A stretch of 64,000 nt of DNA from positions 1,240,001 through 1,304,000 of the forward strand of contig JAMSLZ010000006.1 in the NCBI GenBank assembly GCA_026027325.1, written 5' to 3'. Shown in pieces: positions 13,769 to 24,745 of this stretch. Within the stretch, counting starts at the first letter, position 1, and the number at the start of each line of letters is the position of its first letter. A program made the position numbers and the translations under genes. The notes under the pieces are model-generated. The model saw nothing but the letters and a program-made list of their open reading frames with translations, did not search any database and was not told the origin of the DNA. Origin of the DNA: Actinomucor elegans (Eukaryota > Mucoromycota > Mucoromycetes > Mucorales > Mucoraceae).

Positions 13769-16700
13769 TTATATAAAATACAATGCTTGGTTATTATTAT
13801 TGCTATTGTACGGCTGGATCAATCCAAGCGCCTGTAAAATCTCACCAGCGTTGTGCATACAAATGATCTTGGGTCTCAAAAGATCGTGTTCTTCTTGTGT
13901 TATGATCGGTCTCATCTTCATGATCTTTCTACCACTTATCTTTGATTTCTTTTTCCAATTCATAATCCTACTTTTAGGCTGCTGCTGTAGCATCTTCTGA
14001 AAGAGCAGCCGGCTATCTGTATCGATCAACCCTTCAGCTACTTGCAAGATCAATCTGGTAATAGCATCACGTTGTGTTTCATCTCTGTTCTTGAATTGAA
14101 CATGAAGTGAGCACAAATGATATAGTGTTAATATAGAAAGAGCACGGTCTGAAATTGATTCTGCTGTATTCAATAGTGGATAGTAAATGATTTCAGGTTC
14201 CGTTTTTACTAACATGGCTGTCTCTGCAGAAAAGGATGGACTGGTCAATAAAGATCCTTTTGGAAGCGCTTGTTCTGATGAATGAGGCTCTGGTTTAGGT
14301 ACACCAGATTCTCGCAAGAACTTTCTCAGTTCATTATAAGACCGTATTTGACCGGTTTTGTTAATGTTGCTCCAATCCGTAAGATTCTAACATATTGTAT
14401 CAGTATTTTGTTTTCTCTCAGTTTGTTTATGGTGGTTACCTGCAACACTTTTATCAAACTCGTAACGTAGTAATTATCATACTTTTGTTCATTTGAGCAG
14501 TCAGATCGATGTTCAAGTAGTTGCATAGTATACAGCACAGTATAATAGAGCTTTGTTCCTGGGATACGGGAATCGAAATTTGATATCAAATATTAGATGA
14601 AATATGTTTCATAGTGTCACCAATTAGTAACCCTCTTACCTTGTTCTGACAAGCGGTGAATGATAGGTATAATCTGATCTTGTGCTTCATACTTTTCATA
14701 ATCTCTAATGACTTGATGACATGCAAATGTATCATACAGCTGACCGAGGAAACATCGCAATAGTTTACCATATTCAATGGATACGCTAAACGAACTTGAA
14801 GGGTGCAGGACGCGTCGAAAGCAGTTCTGTATAATTTCATCTTCATAAGGATGTTTCCATAGCAAAATCAAGTTATATTGCCATTGGTAGGCATGCTGTA
14901 AAGTGATATCATTTAGCCGTTAGAAATACTACGTTGGAATGGGTGCTGTTACCTCAAATAACATGTTTCTCATTGTTTCCGATAATTTACATGCATCAAT
15001 CAAATCACACCATCCATCAAGCTGGTTCTTATCACCAGCCAAACCCGGAAATTCATCTTGCTTGTCATGCCCAACAAGTAAGCCGCCCAGTTCTCCGGTG
15101 ATTCGGAAGAACCCATAAGGAATGCTAACAGGCTGTTGAGCCATACGCCGCGTGAAACGATACCAAAGCAGCCGTGATTTCCAATCTATAAGTAGGTACT
15201 TCAATTAATATCAATATATATATATATTTGATTTTATCAGATATACATACCATATTCATTCAATTGCGTACTAAAGAATTCAAACACACTGGTAAATATT
15301 TCCGGCTGCACGATTAACCCGTATTGAAGTATTGCCTTGAATACCTCTAAATAATTGATTGCCATCTCCCAGTCTTGAAGCCGCAGACCTAAACGCTTAT
15401 CACTGCGATTTCTTGACGCTAGTATGTTTGTTAGATGGCGAACAAACTCTTCTGGAAAGACATAAAGAAGAGCCGGGAGATCAGATCTATTTGAATAGGC
15501 GACATTGATTGTATTGGCGTCCACCTTGTTTGTATTTGAAGTGGGAAACTCACAGAACGCATTCAGTATATAAAGTGACAGTCTTAATAGACGAGTTTCG
15601 CTAAATTCTGCAGTTTTTGGCACCTCGTCGGGCAGGACATTATCATATAATAGCGAAAACGACCTGAAATTTTGTAATATAAACTCACTCAGTACATCTT
15701 TCAAGTTTAATAGCACCGGGTACGATTCTGTTATCGAATTCGGGCTTAAAATCAATGGGTATTCTTGGTGAAATTCCTACAGTCAAACCGGATAAAGAGT
15801 TCTGCATTCAATAATAACGATGTCGGTACTTACCAAATGACAGCAAGCTTTTATGAAATGAACAATATTATCTTGGTAAGCATCGGTGTTCATACTATGG
15901 ACGGTATCTTTGAAAGCAAGCAAAAGGAGCGAGTGTGAACATGTACTCGTTTTCCCTGATGCATTTAGGTTTCCAAGTTGTTTTATGAGTGGAACAATAG
16001 CCTTGTACTGATTCCTGTTTTGAAAAGATGATTGTACCAAGACGCAAAGCACTTTATAAGGCCAAATGATAGACAACTACAAACAAATTATTAGAAAGTT
16101 AGTCTACACATTCACCATAGCGCATACCAAGATTAGTTTTTGGACAACTTCTTCTGGGACCTCGTTATCTTCGCTTTCATCTGTAGATGTGATTTGATTA
16201 CAGGCTTTAATTAATTCTGGCTCGAATGGGATATTCCATAGCGTCGTTGACTTAAATATGGGCAGACGAATATCTTCATTTGGATCCCTACTCCATATTA
16301 TATTAGCTGCAGTTTTCCAAATAAAAAATTCTGAATACCTTTCTTTGAAAACAAGTTCGCGAAATGCCAACAGTTCTTGAACTGAAGTAACGCATTCAAA
16401 ACTCTTTTCCAGCAGCAGACAAAGGTTCTAAACAGGGTGTGTTAATAGTTTCCTATTGATTCTTTTGAAGCTACTTGCCTTTATCTTGATAAAATCTGCT
16501 GCTGCTTTGTTCAAATAATATCGTTGCACATGTTTCACAATAAGAGTGTATAATACAGACATCATTCCCTCTTGGACTATAAGCGCTGCAAACACATCCG
16601 CGCTCTGAGATTCCAACATATCACTGTAAAAAAAAAAAAAAAAGCTTAGATCCTATTTAATCTAGAAACAAAAACCTACTTTATCCAAAGATCTGCAAAC

Positions 16701-18281
16701 TGGATCACCACTTTAAGAACGGATAGCCAATAGCTCGCTCGGTTTCTGATTGCGTAGCAGCACCAAAGTTTACATTTTAAATAGTTGACATGGCCTGACT
16801 TTTGTTGAGAGATCTTTGTCTGAATTAATTCCACCAGTCGGTCGAAACCGAGTCTTGTACACTCCAGTTGTCCCAGCTCTATTGAGGCTAAAGATCTGTC
16901 TTGCAGATGTGAGCAGATTACCATAAAAGTTTTTTCATGGAAGGTTAAGCCTCCGCTGTCATCTGTTTGTAACATTTGATTCCAATCATCCTGAAGACTG
17001 TGTTTTTCCTTCCTGTGGATATTTGTTAGCTGTATATTGAATTGACCATGAATTAGGTTATACCTTGTGTCTTGGCACGTTTTAACTGGAAAAACAACAT
17101 TAGTTTCCCTAAATAAGACATCGTCTATGAAGCCTTTTAAAGAAGCAGGAAGACTAGTCGCATCTTTCTCTGCGATGTTAAATATCATTCTCAAAAGCAT
17201 GACAGACTCAATTGTCAATCCGCGTTTATAATAGAGAGTGCATCTCTCGAACAAGGTAATAAGCACATCTCGCAAAACAGAAAACAGCCGTTTGGTGCTA
17301 GATTTCATTTTCCAAAACAAGCTGGGGTTCTTTTTCGCTCTACTCTGATTTTCAAACATGCAATCATAGAATACTTCCAGTAAATATTCAAAGTGATCCA
17401 TTACTACAAGTTGGTCAGTGAACAGGTTCCATATGGCTTTGAAAGAAGCACTTACCACAGCGAGCTACATGGCATGTATCAGTATCATTTCAATATATAT
17501 ATATATGTGTGTATATAATTTACCTTCACTATCGATTTGAAATTGAAAAGAGAGCCACCATTCGAACCTCCAACTCTGATCGTCCATTGGCCTATCATCC
17601 CTCTGTAAAAGTTTTATGACCATCTTGTGGAAATATCTTAATGGCTTCATCGTTTGTCTAAATGTGATGTATATAAACTCTAGAGCATCCTATCACGAAA
17701 GGGTAAGATATTGATAAAAGTGATAATTATTGTAAATTTACAGTTGTTGGTATCTTCCAAAGCTCTAGACAGGTGTATTTATGCAGATCGAAACGTTCTG
17801 AAATATGATGCAGTAACCGGTGATCGATGCCTACTTTGAAATTGAGCGCGTCAAAGTCGGTTCGATAATCTATTCAATGATGTTAGCGCTCTTTGTTCAG
17901 TATAAGCCTAAATAGCTGACCTTTATTCTTTAATACCGCTTGGAAAACTGTATTATGTAATGTTTCGAATGCTTCAGTCGAGTTGCCGTAATAATCTAAA
18001 GTAAGTGCAAGACTCTCGAGCAGAGTCGTTGGTAAACTAGAAAAGGGCGTGTTAATTTCAAATGTACCGAGAAGATCCAAGTTATACCTGTCATGATCGC
18101 CAATGGATAGCATTTGCAATTGGAATATTTTGCTGTGTAATGTCGGCTGCTTTGACTCTTGCTCTAACCAGCCGCTTAGATCTGCCTACAAATTGATATT
18201 GTTGAGCTCAGCCGGCTTCTGGTTACTATTTTCTCTTTCAGTTACTTGGAATCTATGCGTCATTTCAAGTACGTTCTGCAT
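13769..18281 (-). CDS. large unidentified protein, 14 exons, about 1255 residues
   Basis: I cannot name this protein. A continuous model is possible on the minus strand: 18246-18281, 17921-18185, 17742-17869, 17524-17689, 17456-17464, 16680-17403, 16479-16623, 16128-16427, 15834-16076, 15251-15776, 14953-15185, 14640-14895, 14440-14558 and 13769-14386. It sums to 1256 codons with frame kept throughout. The protein is rich in Leu, Phe, Trp and Tyr, looks largely alpha-helical, and has no obvious membrane segments, so a HEAT-like solenoid is plausible. Notable segments are SWRFEWWLSFQFQ, LWYRFTRRMAQQPVSIPYGF and a basic KKKSKISGRKIMKMRP near the C-terminus. The length and the ELW...WRFEWW pattern faintly recall Mms22/MMS22L repair proteins, but that is a weak guess. 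One intron has a GC donor and exon 5 is nine bases long. Confidence 0.75.
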
Positions 18282-18500
18282 GTTGATCTCAATCGCAAGT
18301 TGTGTAATGAAGAAAAAGAAAAAGAGCGCGCACAAGCTTAATTTCTGGAAACGCGTCTGTGACAGCTAAAACGTTATTATTCAAGGTATATCAACTGATG
18401 TTCAAGTTGATATAGTTTTCCAGCTCTTTGAGTATCAGTCAAAGGTGGTATCAGGTATGCTATCTTTTTTTTTTCTCTCCTTGTCTGATGAAAAATTTAA

Positions 18501-18548
<48 letters not shown>

Positions 18549-19840
18549 CAAATCAGGCATAAAAGAATGTATTCTCGATTAACTTTTTGGGCCAAGTAAA
18601 TTCATTAAAGCTGCTCAAAGATACCAAAATCCGACCTTTTCAACCAGATAGACGCTTTAGTTTTTTGTGCAAGTACAAGCTTTCTGTGAATGCAGGTCAA
18701 AACCGATGGCACAACTCCGCCAAATTGATGTAAACTGTAGTTTATCTAAAACAAAATATCTTTGATAGAGAAATATTAAGCGCTTGTGTACTTTTACGCA
18801 ATAAGTTCAAAAGGTAAAGGATATCATTCGTAAGCAGATCTATACCGTTTATATTACTTTTACTGAATAAAGTGTTGGTTGGAGCATGATATATATATTA
18901 TATATGAGAAAATTAATCACATAACCAACAAGTGATATTACAGATATGTTCTTGCTTCACATCTACTCCATGAGATGAAATTTTACATAGATAACTCAGT
19001 TTATTATGACAAGCTGATTTGTTCTACTTTTAAATGTACATGTATACTTTTGGATGCGTTCTACCTTTGCTTTTTGTAAATTATGCCTTAAAAGTCGATT
19101 TCATGCTACACGCAAAAAAATAAACTTTGAAAATTTGGACCTAAAGGTCATATTCTCAGTATTTTTTTCTGGAGCCCATCTTTTAATCGCTCTACATTAT
19201 TCCTCGACTAGTTCCAATTGAATATTGTATTTGGTGACTAGTACAAATTCAAAATAAGGCATTTTATCTATTAAAACCATTATTTGACTAGTATTTGATA
19301 GGTAGTTCACAATCTAGAGATGCAAGTAAATTATCTGCATTTATATGAACATATGACCAATAGATTTCTCAACCAATCCCACTCAAATGCCGCATCTGAA
19401 CATGTTCAGAAGGAGCTACTGTATCTACCAGAATTTCTATTTTCTTAATGTGATACTACAGAAATACATATGTTAACAGATGATAGCGAGTTACACTATT
19501 TTAAATTATACTATTGATCTTGATCTAATGATTTAGAGACCTCTCAGTCGATCTAGGCTTGATATCAAATCCAATGGTTAATACAATCTGAGAATAAGTA
19601 TTTGAATTGTTTATGACAAAAGTACGACATGTATAGGCCATACTACTCAGTTTACAAAAACCAAAAATGATATAAAGCTCAAGTATTAGAGGCAATTAAG
19701 AAGTTGTTATTTATTGGAATTAAAAGATAGAAGAGGGCTTACAAAGCCTATTTAAAATGTATACTATAAAATATAAAGTATATAATATATATATTGCGTA
19801 TAACAGTTCATATTGGATATATAGATTAGATGGCATCCTA
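18282..19840. other. intergenic with long T run
   Basis: The promoter side of the unidentified large gene and the 3' side of the lactate permease gene. Apart from the 44-base T run I see only AT-rich sequence and TA repeats. Confidence 0.55.
18503..18546. repeat. 44-base T homopolymer upstream of the unidentified large gene
   Basis: An uninterrupted T run about 220 bases before the inferred start codon at 18281 (A on the coding strand), the longest homopolymer in the window. It is a likely nucleosome-excluding promoter tract; its exact length should be treated with care. Confidence 0.85.
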
Positions 19841-22156
19841 TTAAGCTGGAATAATTCCTGGAATACCATATTGCTGAACACAAGCCATGGCGCCAACAAG
19901 GCATACAAAGAAAATAGAATGCAAGATGGTTTTACGCAAGATAACACCTTCTTTTCCCTGCAAGCCAATTGTACTAACACCTGTAGTTAAGTTTTGTGGA
20001 GAGATCATTTTTGAGCAAATGGCTCCACTCGAGTTTGTAGAAGCCATCAAAATAGCAGATAGCCCAATTTCTCGGGCAGCAACCACCTGCAAGTTACCAA
20101 AGAGAGAGTTTGCGGAAGTATCACTACCGGATAAGAAGCAAGCGACCCATCCTAACCAAGCCGATAAGAATGGAAAAGCTTTTCCAACAGATGAAAGTGT
20201 TAAACCGATAGTATACGCTATGCCAGAGTAGTTGTATAAATAAGCGAAAGCCATGATGAAGGAGACAGTAAATATAGGTAATGTCAATTGTTTAATTGTT
20301 TGACGCATGGCAGCCAAAAACACACGAGGATGCGACCCGTCCCATAAAACAAGAGCGGCAAAAGGGAAGAAAGATACAAGGATGGCTGTGCCAGTAGCCA
20401 ATGGCTCGAATATCCATATAGCATCATACCGTTTTCCATACAGTGTTAGATAGACCTCTTGATGGAGATTAGGCCATTCTATATGCATTCTTCCGTGAGT
20501 AGGCACTTCTGCAAAAGTCCAACTAGTAAAGTATGAGTTGAAAAGTTTGTATCTTTTAGGAAAATAACTTACATAATAACAACTACGACAATGATCACCC
20601 AGGGGGACCACGCTAATAGCGTTTGCTTCAAACTGAGACGTTCTACATCCAACTTTTGTAATCCACCTTTGGTATTATCGGCTCCATCCGTTTCTTTGGA
20701 GTTATGCTCAAGAGAACTGTTTGCTTCGAGTTGTTCAATCGAACCCACATTTTCTCTTTCGGAGATGCTGGCTTTCGATGATATTTCTTGCGTTTGATAC
20801 TTTCCAGAATGGGCGTTTTCGCTTAAAGTGGAGCTTTGGTCGGCATTTTCTTCATCAACCGGTGAAGGTTTGTTTGTTATAAATGTAGCATGATATTCAG
20901 GCCGATATTTAGGCTTCCAGAACTGAACAAAAACAACTATGGAGATCAAAGACACTAGCCCAGCAATTAGATCAGGGAGTTCTGGGCCTACCAGATTTGC
21001 AAATATAGCCTATAAATTGGCACGAATCAGTTTGTGTGAACGATGGTATATGTGAAAATATTTCTCGATTTACCTGAATAACTGCAAAGGATATGCCTGC
21101 TACAAGGCCGGCTGGCCAGCATTCAATGAGACCCGCTCTAATACCTGATAATAGATAGTAAGCTTTTCTGACTTAAAATAGTCATATACTATACATACCA
21201 GCATAGAAAGTCAAAGCATATATAGGAAGAAATAAACTGAGAAGAGGCAATTGACGACCCATCATAGCAGACAGTTTCATTACAGGAAGGCCAGTAATAG
21301 TGGCTAGGGTAGTGACTGGAATACCCAATGCACCGAAAGCGACTGGTGTAGTATCAAAGATTAAAGTATATACTAGCGCATCTACAGGGTCAAATCTATT
21401 GTATAAAAACGGCAGTTGAATATCTTTTGGTAAAAAAGTCTTTTCTTTATAATTACCCTAATGACACCATCAAAGACGAGCAAATAGCACCTGGAATACC
21501 AAAGCCAGCGACACCTACCATTTCAATTAGCTATTAAACCAGCACTATATCAAGGATTTGTTATTTATACCTTCTAAAAGTGCACCAAAGCTATAACCGA
21601 TAATCAAAAGAATGATTCTTTTATCAGGTGGAGTATAAATCAAGATCCATCGGCGAAAGTAGTCAAATATACCAGATTTCACTGCAGTGTTATATATAAA
21701 CCTGGACATAAAAAGATGTCGATTAAGTTCTTATACCCTCGGGAACAAATACATATTTGTCGAATTTCTCTACTTACATAGCATTTACCACAATCCACAT
21801 GATTGGCCAGTTTGCAAATACGATGCCATTACCGATAGATTGGAAAGCTTGTTGAGCTGGCATATGCCAACCAAAGATAGCAATAAAGATACTATATATC
21901 TTTTTGTTAGGTTTTTATTTTTATTTTTTTCTTGTAGACATTTAATACATAGTTATGCGACTTACCATACTACAAGACCTGCTAAAGATGACAAATGAGC
22001 TGGTACTCTGAATATACCCAAGAGCACTAGAACTAACAGCAATGGGATAAGGCCAACAAAGAATGAGCCAACGAGACTACCGCCAATGGGTGCCAATTGT
22101 TGTACGAAAACCCCTTCAGTTTCAGGGCCTATAGGCGCAATAGGAACATTCACCAT
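19841..22156 (-). CDS. L-lactate permease family (LctP) transporter
   Basis: This is a polytopic plasma-membrane carrier of the LctP family, expected to import lactate or glycolate with protons. Eight minus-strand exons: 21966-22156, 21778-21891, 21571-21701, 21457-21514, 21199-21395, 21074-21144, 20573-21009 and 19841-20522, giving 626 residues. Family marks are the GWHMPAQQAFQS and FANWPIMWIVVNAM segments, GVAGFGIPGAI, PVAFGALGIPVTTLA, and the C-terminal LSGSDTSANSLFGNLQVVAA with ASTNSSGAICSKMISPQN. A hydrophilic loop of about 80 residues (roughly residues 290-370, Glu/Ser/Lys-rich) lengthens it relative to bacterial members of about 550 residues; this could be a cytosolic regulatory loop. 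The next gene upstream encodes another permease in the same direction. LctP is best known from prokaryotes, so ancient transfer is possible; its introns show it is now a normal nuclear gene. Confidence 0.9.
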
Positions 22157-23089
22157 ATTGATACAATATGTAAATCAACAAAGTAGAATAGAAGATGAAG
22201 AACATGGTTTACTATGCGTACACAATATATATATATATACATATATACTCACATATACAATACAAACAAAACTGACACAGAGATCATGAGTCTATTGTAA
22301 CATAAAAAATACTTCACTTGTTATTATTCGAGAATAAGAAGCAAATGTGTGGGGAAAAGCTCTAAATCAAAGTGGTACGATTGCTTGTAACAGCTAGTAG
22401 GAAATCATAAAAGACATGTCTTCAGACTTTTTTTTTTTTTTTTTTTTGTTGTCTGACTAATACACTCAATCATTTATTTCCTGTGAGCATTCATAGTTAA
22501 GGAAGAGCCGTTATCAGTAACACTATTGATTTATTGAAAAGTGTTCTGATTCTATTTTATCTTTTTTAGATAGAGTTTTTCACATCGGATATACGTTTTC
22601 TTTTTTGGATTTTGGTGTTCGAGAGAAAATACTGGCCTTTACTGGAACAGAATAGCTTGACGAATCGAATATTCTCCGTATTATATTCTCCTTCACGTTC
22701 TCACGTTACAGTGTACTGGTACTCTGCTTGCCTTGATTGATTTTTCCCCTTGCAATTACTTGGCTGATCTTGTATTCAAATATAATGCTTTGTAATGGAT
22801 TCAAATACTACAAAATAAAAAACAGCTGTATACAAATAGATGTTTCTTCAACAAAGGACAGCGCTTTTCGTGTTACGGCACGGGCCGAATCTCGCTTTAC
22901 TGACTTTAATCCAATCGAGTTGCCCCCCCCACAGAACACTGGTATTTTGTGCTACAATCCAACTCTATTTGCAGATCTCTTTTTTTTCTCATATGCAATA
23001 TAACAGTTTATCAAAATAATGTCGCATCATTTCATATAATCACGAGAGATGTACCATACGATTTTATTAACATACTACGCTATTCAGGA
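22157..23089. other. intergenic between the two permease genes
   Basis: It holds an 18-base T run at about 22430-22447, roughly 275 bp before the lactate permease start, and a C run near 22923. No gene is seen. Confidence 0.55.
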
Positions 23090-24745
23090 TTAATTTTGAA
23101 GGGTATCTTTTCCTCGAACATCCACAGAAAGATCTTCATTAGTTATACTTTTATCTGTGAAATCTTCCTTGGCATATCTGATCCACTTGCTTCCAACCAG
23201 TCCATAAAATAAGACTATGGAATAAGAAACCAGAGGAACAATGAACGATATATTCACATTTACGCGATCATGAATGGCAGCTTGAATAGGTGGGATCACT
23301 GCGCCTCCAGAAACACCCATAATTACTATTGAAAGTTAGTAAATCAAACATGTATAGACTATATACTACATACTCATGGCGGATCCTCTCTTGTGATTTC
23401 TACCTAAATCTTTTGTACCCAACGCGAAAATGGTGGGGAAAAGAATACTTTCAAAGAACAATACGACCAACAAGGCATAAGTAGTTTCGGGTGTCTTCAT
23501 AGCAATTACAAATACGTTGGCAATAATTGCACCAGAAGCAAAAAAAGCCATTAGATAATCAGGACGAAACTTTTTGAGTAAAAGGGCACCAATAAATCTT
23601 CCAACTGTAAAACAGCCTTGACCTACAGACAATAGAATGGATCCTCTTGAATCAGGGAAATGACCCACATCACTGGCATAAAACATAAACATAGAAGCAA
23701 CTGCCACCTGTGCACCAGTGTACATGAACTGGGTAAAGGCACCCAACAGCAGATGGGGCGAAAAGATTGACGCACGGCGGATAGTTTCACCTGTTTCCAG
23801 AGCCTCTTCTGCCATTAAAGCTTCCTCGTCTACTTCTGGGATGTTTGCAAAACAAAATAGAACAGCGATACAAAATACACCTATATAGATAATGAGCATC
23901 AGTGCATGATTCTACTATACAGTATATTGCTTATTCATACCGCAGGCTACACCAACGTAGGTCCATTTAACAGATTCCAAGTCACCACCGGATCCATCCT
24001 CATTTCCTCCAAAAAAAGCGTAAGAGGCGACAATTGGAGCAATAGTTGAAGCAAGACCATTAAAACCTTGAGCTGTATTGATACGAAGAGAAGCTTGTTT
24101 TCTTGATCCGATGATCGTAATATATGTATTGGCACCTATGATCAAACCCTTTTGATTAGCAATTCTCTCATAGAGTCATTATTCCATTCGCTTACAGTTT
24201 TCCAGTGTAGCGAGACCAGTAGCAATAACAAACAGTGATGCAACAAAACCACCAAAACTTAGGTTTGTAGCAGAAGGATAAAAACAAAGAGCACCAACAA
24301 CGTATAAGCAAAGTCCAAAGACAATGGTTTTTTTGTAACCAAATCGCTTTGATATAAAACTCGCACTGGTCAATTATACAATCAGTATACAGTAGTTTTT
24401 AGCGGCATATTACTTACGGAATACTCATAATGAAATAAGCACCAAAGTAGGCCACTTGCATGTAAGTCGTTTCAGTTGTTGCTATATAGCAAGTTTAATA
24501 CATTAGATTTTATGTCAATCAATCTCAATTCACAAATACTTACATATACCAAGAGTATTTTGAAAGTGCTTGTTCAATGTATCGAGTAGACCGTAACTGA
24601 AACCCCACAAGAAGAATAGTGTAGTTACTAGTATACCAGGCAACAGATAACTTTGCTTTTGGATAGCTGCATTTTCTTCTTCTATGATAGACTTGTCCTG
24701 ATGACTAATTATGCTATTTGCATCTGTTTTCTTGTTTCCAACCAT
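23090..24745 (-). CDS. FucP-type major facilitator sugar permease
   Basis: An MFS carrier of the fucose/galactose/glucose:H+ symporter group. Six minus-strand exons: 24544-24745, 24418-24481, 24196-24365, 23941-24135, 23374-23880 and 23090-23325, giving 457 residues and about 12 hydrophobic spans. The N-terminal TM1 segment FFLWGFSYGLLDTLNKHFQ is the FucP family hallmark. MQVAYFGAYFIMSIP, the KRFGYKKTIVFGL loop, TAQGFNGLASTIAPI and the late GVSGGAVIPPIQAAI also match family positions. A cytosolic acidic loop (VDEEALMAEEALETGE) sits between the two halves. The sugar cannot be read from sequence. It is followed 933 bp downstream by the lactate permease in the same direction. Confidence 0.9.

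Noticed and set aside
17404..17464. Continuous reading through 17404-17458 as exon sequence
   Set aside because: The open frame there has no in-frame connection to the preceding exon; the gtaagt...ttgtag intron resolves this.
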